Origin: Yersinia enterocolitica subsp. enterocolitica
GTDB lineage: Bacteria > Pseudomonadota > Gammaproteobacteria > Enterobacterales > Enterobacteriaceae
Assembly (NCBI RefSeq): GCF_901472495.1
Contig: NZ_LR590469.1
Coordinates: forward strand, 4,464,001 to 4,528,000
Direction: 5' to 3'
DNA length: 64,000 bases
In this document: one piece after another, positions 17,486-27,284 of the stretch
How positions within the stretch are numbered: position 1 is the stretch's first letter
How the letters are laid out: the number at the start of each line of letters is the position of its first letter
The notes under the pieces: model-generated
Told to the model about the DNA's origin: nothing
What the model saw: only the letters and a program-made list of their open reading frames with translations
Databases searched by the model: none
Translations under genes and position numbers: made by a program

Positions 17486-19840
17486 ATGAACCCTGAGCGT
17501 TCCGAACGCATAGAAATCCCCGTATTGCCTCTGCGCGATGTGGTGGTTTATCCGCATATGGTGATCCCACTGTTTGTTGGCCGGGAAAAGTCGATTCGGT
17601 GCCTGGAAGCTGCAATGGACCATGATAAAAAAATCATGCTGGTTGCGCAGAAAGAAGCCTCGACGGATGAGCCTGGTATCAATGATCTGTTTTCAGTCGG
17701 CACCGTAGCCTCGATTCTACAAATGCTGAAATTACCTGATGGCACGGTAAAAGTGCTGGTTGAAGGGCTACAGCGTGCGCGTATCACCACGCTTTCCGAC
17801 AGCGGCGAGCATTTTGCTGCTCAGGCGGAATATCTTGAATCGCCGGTAATGGACGATCGTGAGCAAGAAGTGTTGGTTCGCACGGCGATTCATCAGTTTG
17901 AAGGCTATATCAAACTGAACAAAAAGATCCCACCGGAAGTTCTGGCATCGTTGCACAGCATTGATGATGCGGCACGTCTGGCAGACACTATTGCGGCACA
18001 TATGCCGTTGAAATTAAATGATAAACAAGCTGTTCTGGAAATGTTCGATGTGACCGAACGTCTGGAATATCTGATGGCAATGATGGAATCCGAAATCGAT
18101 CTGTTGCAGGTTGAAAAGCGGATTCGTAATCGTGTCAAAAAGCAGATGGAAAAGAGCCAGCGCGAGTACTATTTGAATGAGCAAATGAAAGCCATTCAGA
18201 AAGAACTGGGCGAGATGGACGATGCACCTGACGAGCATGAAGCGCTAAAACGCAAAATCGAAGCGGCCAAAATGCCGAAAGATGCCCGCGAAAAAACCGA
18301 AGCTGAACTGCAAAAACTGAAAATGATGTCGCCAATGTCGGCGGAGGCCACTGTGGTTCGTGGTTACATTGATTGGATGTTGCAGGTGCCGTGGAACAGT
18401 CGCAGCAAAGTTAAAAAAGACTTGGTAAAAGCGCAGGAAGTTCTGGATACCGATCATTACGGCTTGGAACGCGTTAAAGATCGTATTTTGGAATATCTCG
18501 CAGTCCAGAGCCGGGTCAGCAAAATCAAAGGGCCAATCTTGTGCCTGGTAGGGCCTCCTGGGGTGGGTAAAACCTCGCTGGGGCAATCTATTGCTCGGGC
18601 GACAGGCCGGCAATATGTGCGTATGGCGCTGGGTGGGGTACGTGACGAAGCAGAGATCCGTGGTCATCGTCGTACTTATATTGGCTCTATGCCGGGTAAA
18701 TTGATCCAGAAAATGGCGAAAGTTGGGGTGAAAAACCCACTCTTCTTATTGGATGAGATCGATAAAATGGCATCCGATATGCGTGGTGATCCGGCGTCAG
18801 CATTGCTGGAAGTGTTAGACCCAGAGCAAAACGTGGCATTTAACGATCACTATCTGGAAGTGGATTACGATCTGTCGGATGTGATGTTTGTTGCAACCTC
18901 TAACTCCATGAATATTCCGGCGCCGTTGCTGGACCGTATGGAAGTGATTCGTCTGTCCGGTTATACCGAAGATGAGAAACTCAATATTGCCAAGCAGCAT
19001 TTGCTGCCAAAACAATTTGAGCGCAACGCCATTAAGAAAGGCGAACTGACCATCGATGACAGTGCGATTATGAGCATTATCCGTTATTACACCCGCGAGG
19101 CCGGGGTGCGTAGTCTGGAGCGTGAAATCTCCAAACTGTGTCGTAAGGCAGTAAAAAATCTACTTATGGATAAAACGGTTAAACACATTGAAATTACCGG
19201 TGACAACCTGAAAGACTTCCTGGGCGTACAGAAAGTCGATTATGGTCGCGCAGACACTGAAAACCGTGTCGGTCAAGTGACTGGCCTGGCATGGACAGAA
19301 GTGGGTGGTGATTTGCTGACCATCGAAACCGCATGTGTGCCGGGTAAAGGTAAACTGACTTACACCGGCTCATTGGGCGAAGTCATGCAAGAATCCATTC
19401 AGGCTGCATTGACCGTGGTGCGTGCGCGTGCAGATAAATTAGGTATTAACCCTGATTTCTACGAAAAACGCGACATCCACGTGCATGTGCCAGAAGGGGC
19501 GACGCCGAAAGATGGGCCGAGCGCAGGTATTGCGATGTGTACAGCATTGGTTTCTTGTTTGACCGGTAACCCGGTGCGGGCAGATGTTGCAATGACCGGT
19601 GAAATCACCTTACGTGGGCTGGTATTGCCAATTGGTGGTTTGAAAGAGAAATTGTTGGCCGCTCACCGTGGTGGGATTAAAGTTGTGCTGATTCCAGATG
19701 ATAACAAACGTGATCTGGAAGAGATTCCAGACAATGTTATCGCCGATCTGGAAATTCATCCGGTTAAACGAATTGATGATGTTTTAGCCATTGCTTTGCA
19801 AAATCCTGCCTTCGGGGCACAGCCGGTGGCGTCAAAATAG
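17486..19840 (+). CDS. lon: ATP-dependent protease Lon
   Basis: Homohexameric AAA+ serine protease that degrades misfolded and regulatory proteins. 784 residues from the chosen ATG, identical to E. coli. An in-frame start 18 codons upstream exists, but MNPERSERIEIPVLPLRDVVV is the family N terminus. The substrate-binding LON domain is followed by a coiled coil, then Walker A GPPGVGKT at about 356-363 and Walker B LFLLDEIDKM. The protease domain has the catalytic Ser in DGPSAG (about 679) and a Lys about 43 residues later in GLKEKLLAAH. Own heat-shock promoter and terminator. Confidence 0.98.
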   Translation: MNPERSERIEIPVLPLRDVVVYPHMVIPLFVGREKSIRCLEAAMDHDKKIMLVAQKEASTDEPGINDLFSVGTVASILQMLKLPDGTVKVLVEGLQRARITTLSDSGEHFAAQAEYLESPVMDDREQEVLVRTAIHQFEGYIKLNKKIPPEVLASLHSIDDAARLADTIAAHMPLKLNDKQAVLEMFDVTERLEYLMAMMESEIDLLQVEKRIRNRVKKQMEKSQREYYLNEQMKAIQKELGEMDDAPDEHEALKRKIEAAKMPKDAREKTEAELQKLKMMSPMSAEATVVRGYIDWMLQVPWNSRSKVKKDLVKAQEVLDTDHYGLERVKDRILEYLAVQSRVSKIKGPILCLVGPPGVGKTSLGQSIARATGRQYVRMALGGVRDEAEIRGHRRTYIGSMPGKLIQKMAKVGVKNPLFLLDEIDKMASDMRGDPASALLEVLDPEQNVAFNDHYLEVDYDLSDVMFVATSNSMNIPAPLLDRMEVIRLSGYTEDEKLNIAKQHLLPKQFERNAIKKGELTIDDSAIMSIIRYYTREAGVRSLEREISKLCRKAVKNLLMDKTVKHIEITGDNLKDFLGVQKVDYGRADTENRVGQVTGLAWTEVGGDLLTIETACVPGKGKLTYTGSLGEVMQESIQAALTVVRARADKLGINPDFYEKRDIHVHVPEGATPKDGPSAGIAMCTALVSCLTGNPVRADVAMTGEITLRGLVLPIGGLKEKLLAAHRGGIKVVLIPDDNKRDLEEIPDNVIADLEIHPVKRIDDVLAIALQNPAFGAQPVASK

Positions 19841-19873
19841 TGACGGATCGCAAGAAGTATTGATAAAACTGAT

Positions 19874-19909
19874 GCTGGTAAGTGAAATGCTACTTGCCAG
19901 CTATTTTTT
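19874..19909 (+). terminator. Terminator of lon
   Basis: Stem GCTGGTAAGT (19874-19883) with ACTTGCCAGC (19892-19901), one wobble pair, then TATTTTTTG. Confidence 0.87.
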
Positions 19910-20057
19910 GTGCCGCTAAGTTAGTTCGTCTGTCTGGTAAAAGTTTAAGTCTTTGGGCTGCTTGCTAAGGTCAGACAGGATTGATATAACAGCTGCGCTG
20001 TCGTGTTGTCCGTAGGGATTTTCGGCGCGACAATAGAATTTTAAAGGGGATGAAAGA

Positions 20058-20330
20058 GTGAATAAGTCACAACTGATCGACAAAATTGCCGCAGGTGCTG
20101 ATATTTCTAAAGCGGCCGCTGGGCGCGCATTGGATGCAATTATTGCTTCTGTTACTGAATCTTTGAAAGAAGGGGATGACGTAGCTCTGGTTGGTTTTGG
20201 TACTTTTGCAGTACGTGAGCGTTCTGCACGTACTGGCCGTAACCCTCAGACAGGCAAAGAAATCAGTATTCCAGCAGCCAAAGTACCAGGCTTCCGTGCC
20301 GGTAAAGGCCTGAAAGACGCTGTAAACTGA
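20058..20330 (+). CDS. hupB: DNA-binding protein HU-beta
   Basis: Nucleoid-associated histone-like protein of 90 residues that bends DNA as a homodimer or with HU-alpha. The start codon is GTG, as in E. coli, with AAGGGGA before it. The VALVGFGTFAVRERSAR strand and the DNA-binding arm with GRNPQTGKEI and the IPAAKVPGF intercalating proline are typical. Own terminator downstream. Confidence 0.97.
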   Translation: MNKSQLIDKIAAGADISKAAAGRALDAIIASVTESLKEGDDVALVGFGTFAVRERSARTGRNPQTGKEISIPAAKVPGFRAGKGLKDAVN

Positions 20331-20405
20331 TTGCCGCGTCAATTCTCACCTGTGTTTGTGTTAACAATAACCTGACGCAGTTGAGTTGGTAGGGTAAGAT
20401 ACAAG

Positions 20406-20433
20406 GCGCATCGTTAATGATGCGCTTTTTTTT
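20406..20433 (+). terminator. Terminator of hupB
   Basis: Stem GCGCATC (20406-20412) and GATGCGC (20419-20425) with a 6-base loop, then eight T. Confidence 0.92.
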
Positions 20434-20529
20434 CGCGCAGCAGCATGAAGGGCTGTCGCAAGGAATGCTGGGTTTATTTAGACCTGCGCAACAGTTTTTA
20501 TCCATATTACAGCGGAGTATTGTCACATT

Positions 20530-22416
20530 ATGATGGACAATTTACGCGCGGCTGCTAATAACGTCGTGCTCAAAATCATTCTGGCCCTGATCATGTTGTC
20601 CTTTATCCTGACTGGGGTTGGCAGCTATCTGATTGGTGGCTCCAACGACTTTGCTGCCAAAGTTAATGGCCAAGAGATTAGTCGTGCTCAGTTAGAACAG
20701 GCTGTACAGAGCGAACGTGGCCGCTTGCAACAGCAATTGGGCGAACAGTTCTCCGCGTTGGCCGCGAACGAAGGTTACATGCTGCAACTGCGTCAGCAGG
20801 TGCTTGGCCAGTTGGTCAACAATATGTTGCTCGACCAATATGCTAAAAAATTAGGCCTGACTGCCAGTGACGAACAAGTGAAAGATGCTATTCGCCAGGC
20901 ACCTTATTTCCAGACTGATGGTAAGTTCGATAACAACAAATACCTTGAGCTGGTCAATCGAATGGGCTACACCCCAGATCAATTCGCTCAATTACAGCGC
21001 CAGCAGCTGATTAATCAGCAATTGCTACAAGCCTTCGGTGATACTGGTTTCGTCCTGCCTGTCGAAGCACAAGCGATGTCAGAGCTGATTTTGCAGCAAC
21101 GTGAAGTCCGTCTGGCAACGCTAGACCTCAAAGCACTTCAAGCGCAGCAGAAAGTCACAGATGAAGAACTGCAAGCCTATTACGATCAGAATAAAAATAG
21201 CTTCATTGCACCGGAACAGATGAAAATCAGTTTCATTGCAATGGATGCTGCGGCGATGCAGGACAAAATTACTGTTACTGAAGAAGATATCGCCGCGTAT
21301 TACGACCAGCATAAAAGTACTTATACTAAGCCTGAGCAACGCAACTACAGTGTCATTCAGTTTAAAACTGAAGCTGAAGCCAAAACTGCATTGGATGAGC
21401 TGAAAAAAGGTGCTGATTTTGCTGCCATCGCAAAAGAGAAATCGACTGACATCATTTCCCGCAAAAATGGCGGCGAGTTGGGTTGGTTAGAACCGGAAAC
21501 AACAGCGGATGAGCTGAAACAAGCAAATCTGACTGAGAAAGGTCAGTTGTCCGATGTGGTGAAATCTTCTGTGGGTTACTTGATTGTTCGTCTTAACGAT
21601 ATCAAACCTGCGCAGGTAAAACCGTTGTCAGAAGTTCATGATGCGCTGGCTAAACAGGTTAAGCAGGAAAAAGCGGTTGATGCATACTACGCCTTACAAC
21701 AAAAAGTGAGCGAAGCGGCTACCAGCGATAACGAGTCCCTGGCTTCGGCTGAGGAAGCCGCGGGTGCGAAAGCTAAGCAAACTGGTTGGTTTACCCGTGA
21801 TGCGGTGCCTGCTGAGGTTAACTTCAAGCCTGTGGTGCAAGCCATCTTTGAGGGTGGTTTGGTAGGTGAGAACGGCGCGCCTGGCAGCAACTCTGATGTC
21901 ATCACAGTTGATGGCGACCGAGCTTTTGTTATCCGCATTGACGGCCACAAACCTGAGGGTATTGAGCCATTTGATCAAGTTCGTGATCAGGTTGCCGAGC
22001 TGGTAAAACGTCAGAAAGCGGAGCAATTAGCTCGTGTTGATGGTGAGAAGATCCTGACTGCGCTGAAACAAGGTAAAGGCGAAGAAGCTATGAAGGCCGC
22101 TGGTATCAGCTTCGGTGAGAAGAAAACCTTGTCACGCGCGCCAGATGATGACCAATTAGTGCAGACTATCTTTGCCTTGCCTCATCCACAAAAAGACCAG
22201 CCGGTATATGGCTTGTCTCAGGATCGCCAAGATAACATCGTATTGATCGAACTGTTATCGGTGACTCCGGGTAAATTGCCGGAAGGCGAAATGAAGAATT
22301 TTATTGCTAAGATGGAAGAGGGGGCTAGTGGTGTGACCTTTGATGCACTGATGGCGAATCTGCGTAAACAGGCCACTATCAAGATGGGCCCTGCGGAGCA
22401 GCAACAACCTCAATAA
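20530..22416 (+). CDS. ppiD: Periplasmic folding chaperone / SurA-like protein PpiD
   Basis: Inner-membrane-anchored periplasmic chaperone of 628 residues that sits at the SecYEG exit and helps newly exported proteins fold. One N-terminal membrane anchor (residues about 13-35). SurA-like N-terminal chaperone helices come next, then the parvulin-like domain at about 265-360 (EAKTALDELKKGADFAAIAKEKS with GGELGWLEPET). A second C-terminal region ends in a Gln-rich tail. Two adjacent ATGs (20530 and 20533) occur, as in E. coli. Confidence 0.96.
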   Translation: MMDNLRAAANNVVLKIILALIMLSFILTGVGSYLIGGSNDFAAKVNGQEISRAQLEQAVQSERGRLQQQLGEQFSALAANEGYMLQLRQQVLGQLVNNMLLDQYAKKLGLTASDEQVKDAIRQAPYFQTDGKFDNNKYLELVNRMGYTPDQFAQLQRQQLINQQLLQAFGDTGFVLPVEAQAMSELILQQREVRLATLDLKALQAQQKVTDEELQAYYDQNKNSFIAPEQMKISFIAMDAAAMQDKITVTEEDIAAYYDQHKSTYTKPEQRNYSVIQFKTEAEAKTALDELKKGADFAAIAKEKSTDIISRKNGGELGWLEPETTADELKQANLTEKGQLSDVVKSSVGYLIVRLNDIKPAQVKPLSEVHDALAKQVKQEKAVDAYYALQQKVSEAATSDNESLASAEEAAGAKAKQTGWFTRDAVPAEVNFKPVVQAIFEGGLVGENGAPGSNSDVITVDGDRAFVIRIDGHKPEGIEPFDQVRDQVAELVKRQKAEQLARVDGEKILTALKQGKGEEAMKAAGISFGEKKTLSRAPDDDQLVQTIFALPHPQKDQPVYGLSQDRQDNIVLIELLSVTPGKLPEGEMKNFIAKMEEGASGVTFDALMANLRKQATIKMGPAEQQQPQ

Positions 22417-22448
22417 GCCTCGCATTGATTTGCAATTGGATGTAACAA

Positions 22449-22474
22449 CGAAAGGTCGCTTTGGCGGCCTTTCG
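22449..22474 (+). terminator. Hairpin after ppiD, weak terminator candidate
   Basis: CGAAAGG (22449-22455) pairs with CCTTTCG (22468-22474) around a 12-base loop that can pair further (TCG with CGG). No U-tract follows, so termination is uncertain. Confidence 0.4.
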
Positions 22475-22554
22475 CATATCTAAAATCTGCCCTTTGCGAC
22501 AAATTGGAGGCTCAGGCAAGGTAGGTATGCTGTCAAACACAAGGAGGATACAGC

Positions 22555-22977
22555 ATGAAATTCATAGGAAAATTATTTGTCATCACGGCATTACTAGCAG
22601 GTTTTAATATTCAACCTTTGGCTTATGCCGCCCCAAGCTCCGCTGAGGATAAAGTTCTCAACCCGTCAGTATCAGGTAAGGCTACAACCAAGGCAAATAT
22701 CGTATCGAAAACCCTCGAGAAAGCCACGCATGATAAAATGGTCGTAACAGCCACCACTGGCCATTTACAGGATAATCCACCGAGCCAAATCAATATTAAT
22801 AGTGCAGATGCGGAACAGTTGGCGCAGTCCCTCAGCGGGATTGGCAGGAAGAAAGCGGAAGCAATTGTTAACTATCGTGAGCAGTTCGGCTTTTTTACTG
22901 ATGCAGAGCAGCTGCTTGAAGTGCCAGGGATTGGACCCTCTTTCTTAGAAAGAAATCGCAGCAAGCTTAGAATGTAA
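22555..22977 (+). CDS. ybaV: YbaV, exported ComEA-like helix-hairpin-helix protein
   Basis: 140 residues. The signal peptide is cleaved near AYA-AP (residues about 24-26), so the protein acts in the periplasm. A low-complexity linker precedes the C-terminal ComEA-type helix-hairpin-helix DNA-binding domain. That domain begins ININSADAEQLAQSL, has the hairpins LSGIGRKKAEAIV and EVPGIGPSF, and ends at KLRM. Function in E. coli is unproven; by family it could bind incoming or periplasmic DNA. AAGGAGG lies before the ATG. Followed by a terminator. Confidence 0.92.
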   Translation: MKFIGKLFVITALLAGFNIQPLAYAAPSSAEDKVLNPSVSGKATTKANIVSKTLEKATHDKMVVTATTGHLQDNPPSQININSADAEQLAQSLSGIGRKKAEAIVNYREQFGFFTDAEQLLEVPGIGPSFLERNRSKLRM

Positions 22978-23002
22978 ATAGAGTCAGAAAAACAGATATC
23001 GC

Positions 23003-23035
23003 AGTCAGGCAGATGTTGTGTTTGCCTGGCTTTTT
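23003..23035 (+). terminator. Terminator of ybaV
   Basis: Stem AGTCAGGCA (23003-23011) with TGCCTGGCT (23023-23031), one wobble pair, then five T. Confidence 0.8.
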
Positions 23036-23223
23036 CACCAGGAACAACTCTCAGTCTTTCATAATGTAAGTCGCAACTGTCAGGTAAAACTGTGATGTTG
23101 ATCCGGATTATATAATAAGCACGCTATGAAGTGATTTTCCTCTGCTAGGCTTTCTTTTTGAGGTCATACCAGTTGTAGCTATCATTCTATAATAACAACT
23201 CATTGTCTGGAGAAGCTCGCCGC

Positions 23224-23631
23224 ATGCATACTCATATTAGAGTCAGGGGTTTTCATATTGATGTTTTTCAACATGTTAATAATGCCCGCTATTTAGAGTT
23301 TCTCGAAGAAGCCCGCTGGGAATGGCTTGATGGAGAGCCAGCTGCACAATGGATGGCTGAAAATCAAATCGCTTTTATCGTGGTTAATATCAATATTAAC
23401 TATCGTCGGCCTGCGGTTTTGGGCGATCTGTTACGGATCGATAGTCAACTATTAAGGTTGAATGGAAAAAGTGGTGTGATGAAACAGACTGTCACGCTAG
23501 AGCCTGATTCTATTTCAGTGGCTGATGCAGAGCTGACTTTTGTGTGCATCGATTTGCGTAATCAAAAGGCATTACCCATTGATGGGGAATTACGCGAAAA
23601 ACTTCAGGAGTTTGTTAATCGTGGTTTATAA
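23224..23631 (+). CDS. fadM: Long-chain acyl-CoA thioesterase FadM
   Basis: Hotdog-fold thioesterase of 135 residues that cleaves long-chain acyl-CoA esters, including beta-oxidation dead ends. The N-terminal motif DVFQHVNNARYLEFLEEARW carries the catalytic-site Asp and Asn. The VVNININYRRPA strand is diagnostic. The ATG was chosen because it gives the E. coli N terminus; a GGAG lies 11 bases upstream, a little far. An in-frame TTG upstream is less likely. It converges on queC. Confidence 0.93.
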   Translation: MHTHIRVRGFHIDVFQHVNNARYLEFLEEARWEWLDGEPAAQWMAENQIAFIVVNININYRRPAVLGDLLRIDSQLLRLNGKSGVMKQTVTLEPDSISVADAELTFVCIDLRNQKALPIDGELREKLQEFVNRGL

Positions 23632-23654
23632 AAAAGGGATCGTGCTTAATAGGG

Positions 23655-23681
23655 CTCTACCTCGCTCTGGAGGAGGTAGAG
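23655..23681. repeat. Inverted repeat between convergent fadM and queC
   Basis: Perfect 9-base arms CTCTACCTC (23655-23663) and GAGGTAGAG (23673-23681) around a 9-base loop. Position suggests a terminator or RNA-stability hairpin, but no U-tract is present on either strand. Confidence 0.5.
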
Positions 23682-23717
23682 AAAGTCAGCTCGCCGCTAG
23701 TGTATGGCTTAAAGCGG

Positions 23718-24416
23718 TTAAACCAGCCCGGTTTTTTGTTTTAGGCTTAATATGACTTTAGGCTTATTAGCCAGATAGAACTCTAACCCTTTGGCGCGTA
23801 AGTGGCAGGCAGCACATTGACCGCAACCATCACCTTGAATCCCGTTATAACAAGTTAATGTGTCATGACGGATACGATCGAGTTGCTGATAGTAATCCGC
23901 CAACGCCCATGTTTCGGCTTTATCCAGCCACATCAGCGGGGTGATAAAAGCAATATCACGGCCAATACCTAAATCTATGGCATGGTTAAGAGCCTTAACG
24001 AATTCATCTCGGCAATCTGGGTAACCCGAAAAGTCTGTCTCGCAAACACCAGTAATGACAGCCTGAGCTTGTACTTGATAAGCATAAATAGCAGCCAGTG
24101 TCAGAAATAGAATATTACGGCCAGGAACGAAGGTGCTGGGAATAGAATCCTCCCCCTCTTCACTGTAAGACGGTACAGGGATGTTGTCACGGGTCAGGCT
24201 ACTGACAGCTAACTCATTAAGCATGCCGACATCCAGTACTTTATGCGCTTTAGCTCCAAGTTGGATTGCCAGTTCACGAGCAACATCGATTTCAGCACGA
24301 TGTCGCTGGCCATAATCGAAGGTAATGCAGTGGACTTCATCATACTGCTGTAATGCTTGAATCAAGCAGGTGGTGGAATCTTGTCCACCACTAAAGACAA
24401 CTACGGCACGTTTCAT
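23718..24416 (-). CDS. queC: 7-cyano-7-deazaguanine synthase QueC
   Basis: ATP-dependent enzyme that makes preQ0 in the queuosine tRNA-modification pathway. 232 residues. The PP-loop SGGQDS lies at residues 9-14. The zinc site is formed by Cys189, Cys198, Cys201 and Cys204 (CYNGIQGDGCGQCAACH). The fold motif STFVPGRNILF and GVCETDFSGYPDCR are conserved. It lies between fadM and ybaE as in E. coli. Confidence 0.97.
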   Translation of the reverse strand: MKRAVVVFSGGQDSTTCLIQALQQYDEVHCITFDYGQRHRAEIDVARELAIQLGAKAHKVLDVGMLNELAVSSLTRDNIPVPSYSEEGEDSIPSTFVPGRNILFLTLAAIYAYQVQAQAVITGVCETDFSGYPDCRDEFVKALNHAIDLGIGRDIAFITPLMWLDKAETWALADYYQQLDRIRHDTLTCYNGIQGDGCGQCAACHLRAKGLEFYLANKPKVILSLKQKTGLV

Positions 24417-24529
24417 ACTGTTACCTCGTACAGCTGTGAGCCTTAAAGCGCAAATCTCACAGCAAAATTGAAAACTGGCAGTATGGTACTTAGATAGCGC
24501 AAGAAAAGGTAGCTACCGGAGTTTGGTTA

Positions 24530-26233
24530 TCACGTCGCAGTCGCAGGGAGCCACGCCTGACTGAAGTCGAACCAACCGTAAGCTGTTAATGTCACACCAT
24601 TAATTCGTGGTGGAGCATTGACCTGATATTGATAGTTGAACAGAGGTAGAATCAATCCGGATAGCATCAGATCATTATAATGCTCTCGTAATTGGTGATG
24701 CCGCTCTGAAGCCAGCTCTATTTGCTGAATATGGGTCAGTGTTTTTTGCTGCTGCTCCCACTGTGATGGTGACAGGATGCCACGCCACAGGGGATCAAGT
24801 CGGAGCCAGCTTTCCATTGCGGCCTCTGGTGATTCACCAACCAAATGGTCTGCTAATAATAAATCAGCCTTTTCAATTTGGTGGCTATCTTTCCACTGTT
24901 TATCGTGGCTGGAACGGATTTCTAATGTGCAGCCCTGCGCTGCCAATACAACTTTTAGCTGCTCGGCGACACTTTTAAGCTCCATTGGCGGTTGATATAT
25001 CAGTATCAGGTGAGCTGGCAATGGCGAGTCATTATCAGATGCAAACCGTGGGATGGGCCAACCCGGCAACATTTCATGGCTTGGAGTTATGATCCCGCGC
25101 CGGATTGATAACTCCTCTAATATACCTGAGGTTTGCACTAACATCAGTAACCTAGCGAGTTGCTGAGAAGTCATATTGCTGCGATGCTGATTAACTGCCA
25201 GATAGCAAAACCCCAAGCTCATACTGCGTTGAACAGGGCGTGCTAAAGGGAAGTCCTCTTCCTGACCGATGGTAATACGCACCGGATGTTGGCAACTACC
25301 GTCGGTTGATTGCACCATTAGGTTCGGGGTTATCCAGTATTCAATGATTTCCAGATAAGGGTGCTGCAAATGGTAGAACTCATGTTGTTCTAACCGCACC
25401 AGATGCTGTTCGAAGGTCGCCAATTTAAACGGGCCGGCACCCAGCAAAGGATGGTCTGGATGAAATAGCCGGCAGGGTAAATCAGCCAATCGATGAGCCA
25501 ACCAGTAGTCCGGCTGAGAAAGGGTAAACTGTAGGCATAGGGCGTGGGGTAGGGTAATGGTCAAAATATTGGTAAAACTTGGCTGGCTGCGGGTATTGGC
25601 ACGCAATAGCTTGAGTGTTTGCAATAATTGCTGACCATGAAGGCGCTCCCCATTATGCCAACGCAACTGGCTGCGTAAAAAGAATTGCCAGGTCAAACCA
25701 TCATCACTGACTTGCCAGTGGTGAGCCAGATCCGGTTGGGGTTGTGGGCAACCGGTATTAAAACGAGTCAACCCCGCGTGCAAGGTGTAAATCAGGTGCT
25801 GCTCTGCCCGGCCCGTGGCGGTGAGTGGATTTAACGGCTCAAGCATACGGTAATATGGAATACGTAATACTGGGCTGTCTGCTTGCCACTGCCCCCCCAT
25901 ATGAGGGTTCAGCAACGCCTGTAAACGTTCAGGTTCCAGTTGAGCCAATTCGAGCGCAGCCTGATGATCACCTTGTTCGAGAAACGCCTGCATATAGGTT
26001 GCCCGAAGTGTATCGGGGCTTTTCAGGCATTGTAGTTGTGCGCGTTTGCCCCGGCCCACTTGTGAATGCCAACTGAGCCAGCCATTTGCCTGTAACTGTT
26101 GTATTAAGGTGCGAGTGTGGCGTTCACTGCAAAATAGCAAACTTGCGACTTCACTTACTGTCGTCGAAGCCAGGTTTTCTCCGAACTTTTGGAATAAGCG
26201 CTGATATTGGGTAAGTCGGTGAATAATGCGCAT
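24530..26233 (-). CDS. ybaE: YbaE, SgrR-family regulator with a solute-binding domain
   Basis: 567 residues. The N-terminal winged helix-turn-helix of the SgrR family (about residues 1-110; SEVASLLFCSERHTRTLIQQL) is followed by an SBP_bac_5 type domain that resembles peptide-binding proteins of ABC transporters. No signal peptide, so the sensor domain is cytoplasmic. SgrR in E. coli activates the sgrS small RNA; the ligand and targets of YbaE are unknown. Divergent from cof across 103 bases. Confidence 0.88.
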   Translation of the reverse strand: MRIIHRLTQYQRLFQKFGENLASTTVSEVASLLFCSERHTRTLIQQLQANGWLSWHSQVGRGKRAQLQCLKSPDTLRATYMQAFLEQGDHQAALELAQLEPERLQALLNPHMGGQWQADSPVLRIPYYRMLEPLNPLTATGRAEQHLIYTLHAGLTRFNTGCPQPQPDLAHHWQVSDDGLTWQFFLRSQLRWHNGERLHGQQLLQTLKLLRANTRSQPSFTNILTITLPHALCLQFTLSQPDYWLAHRLADLPCRLFHPDHPLLGAGPFKLATFEQHLVRLEQHEFYHLQHPYLEIIEYWITPNLMVQSTDGSCQHPVRITIGQEEDFPLARPVQRSMSLGFCYLAVNQHRSNMTSQQLARLLMLVQTSGILEELSIRRGIITPSHEMLPGWPIPRFASDNDSPLPAHLILIYQPPMELKSVAEQLKVVLAAQGCTLEIRSSHDKQWKDSHQIEKADLLLADHLVGESPEAAMESWLRLDPLWRGILSPSQWEQQQKTLTHIQQIELASERHHQLREHYNDLMLSGLILPLFNYQYQVNAPPRINGVTLTAYGWFDFSQAWLPATAT

Positions 26234-26336
26234 GCTAAATCCGGAATAGTTTAAATTATTTGTTCACTATTAGTTCCGTAAATACTACGCCATAATTTTA
26301 TACATACCACCAGTTTCACTCTTAGTGAGGTTTTGA

Positions 26337-27158
26337 ATGTACCGTTTAGCTGCTTTTGATATGGATGGAACCTTACTGATGCGTGACCATCGAATTGGTG
26401 GCGCGACATTGAATGCGTTACACCAGTTAGTGGACAACGGGATGATCCTGACATTCGCTACCGGTCGGCATTGCCTTGATATGAAAGGGATTCTATCTCA
26501 TTCGGGTATTAACGGTTATTTAATTACGGGTAATGGCACACGGGTGTGTGACATGGATGGCATGCATTTAGATGGTATGGATTTGCCGGCAGAATTGGTG
26601 GAGTTTGTGCTGCGTACCCCCTGGCAGACCAATGCCGGCATTCATATCTTCCGCGATGATGGCTGGTTTACTGATTACAATGATCCCGCGTTATTGGCAG
26701 CCCATAAAACCAGCAGTTTCCAGTTCCAACTGACCGCGCTAGATGCATTACCGAAGACGGGTAATCACAAAATTTGCTTTATTGCGCCACATCAGGAACT
26801 GGCCGAACTTAAGATTCAGCTTGAGCAACAAATGGGTGATCAAGCCGATTTCTGTTTCTCAGCCGTCGATTGCCTCGAAATGCTACCTCGTGGTTGTAAC
26901 AAAGGGGCTGCTTTAGAGCGATTGAGCCATCATCTTGATTTAACCCTGGCTGATTGCATGGCGTTTGGCGATGCGATGAATGATAAAGAAATGTTGTCGC
27001 GAGTCGGTCGTGGGTTAGTCATGGGAAATGCATTACCGCAACTGAAACAAGAGTTACCTCAGTTACAGGTTATTGGTCGCTGCGAGGAACAAGGCGTAGC
27101 TCATTATTTGCAACATTGGCTAAGTTCACCACACCTCACCTATTCCCCCGAATTCTGA
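26337..27158 (+). CDS. cof: Cof, HAD-type phosphatase (HMP-pyrophosphate hydrolase)
   Basis: HAD-superfamily IIB phosphatase of 273 residues. In E. coli it removes HMP-PP, a thiamin precursor, and other phosphates. Motif I DMDGTLL starts at Asp8; motif II is TFATGR; motif III/IV is in the C-terminal third (NKGAALERLSHHL, then FGDAMNDKEML). TGAGG lies ahead of the ATG. It ends in a terminator before the convergent desulfhydrase gene. Confidence 0.93.
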   Translation: MYRLAAFDMDGTLLMRDHRIGGATLNALHQLVDNGMILTFATGRHCLDMKGILSHSGINGYLITGNGTRVCDMDGMHLDGMDLPAELVEFVLRTPWQTNAGIHIFRDDGWFTDYNDPALLAAHKTSSFQFQLTALDALPKTGNHKICFIAPHQELAELKIQLEQQMGDQADFCFSAVDCLEMLPRGCNKGAALERLSHHLDLTLADCMAFGDAMNDKEMLSRVGRGLVMGNALPQLKQELPQLQVIGRCEEQGVAHYLQHWLSSPHLTYSPEF

Positions 27159-27219
27159 GGTATATCCACGGGTTATTAGTGCGATAAAACTAATAACTTT
27201 GAGGGTAGCTATTAGCCAG

Positions 27220-27243
27220 CCGGATAACCATCCGGTTTTTTTT
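27220..27243 (+). terminator. Terminator of cof
   Basis: CCGGA (27220-27224) pairs with TCCGG (27231-27235), then eight T. Confidence 0.8.
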
Positions 27244-27252
27244 ATTCTGAAA

Positions 27253-27271
27253 GGGGCCGGTTTACGGCCCC
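27253..27271 (-). terminator. Hairpin after the cysteine desulfhydrase gene
   Basis: Perfect 7-base GC stem GGGGCCG (27253-27259) and CGGCCCC (27265-27271), 5-base loop, 13 bases past the stop. On the minus strand TTTCAG follows. Confidence 0.7.
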
Positions 27272-27284
27272 GTTTATCACGATA

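Noticed and set aside
18245..18667. 140-residue minus-strand frame opposite lon
   Set aside because: Antisense to a fully conserved domain of lon; no independent support.
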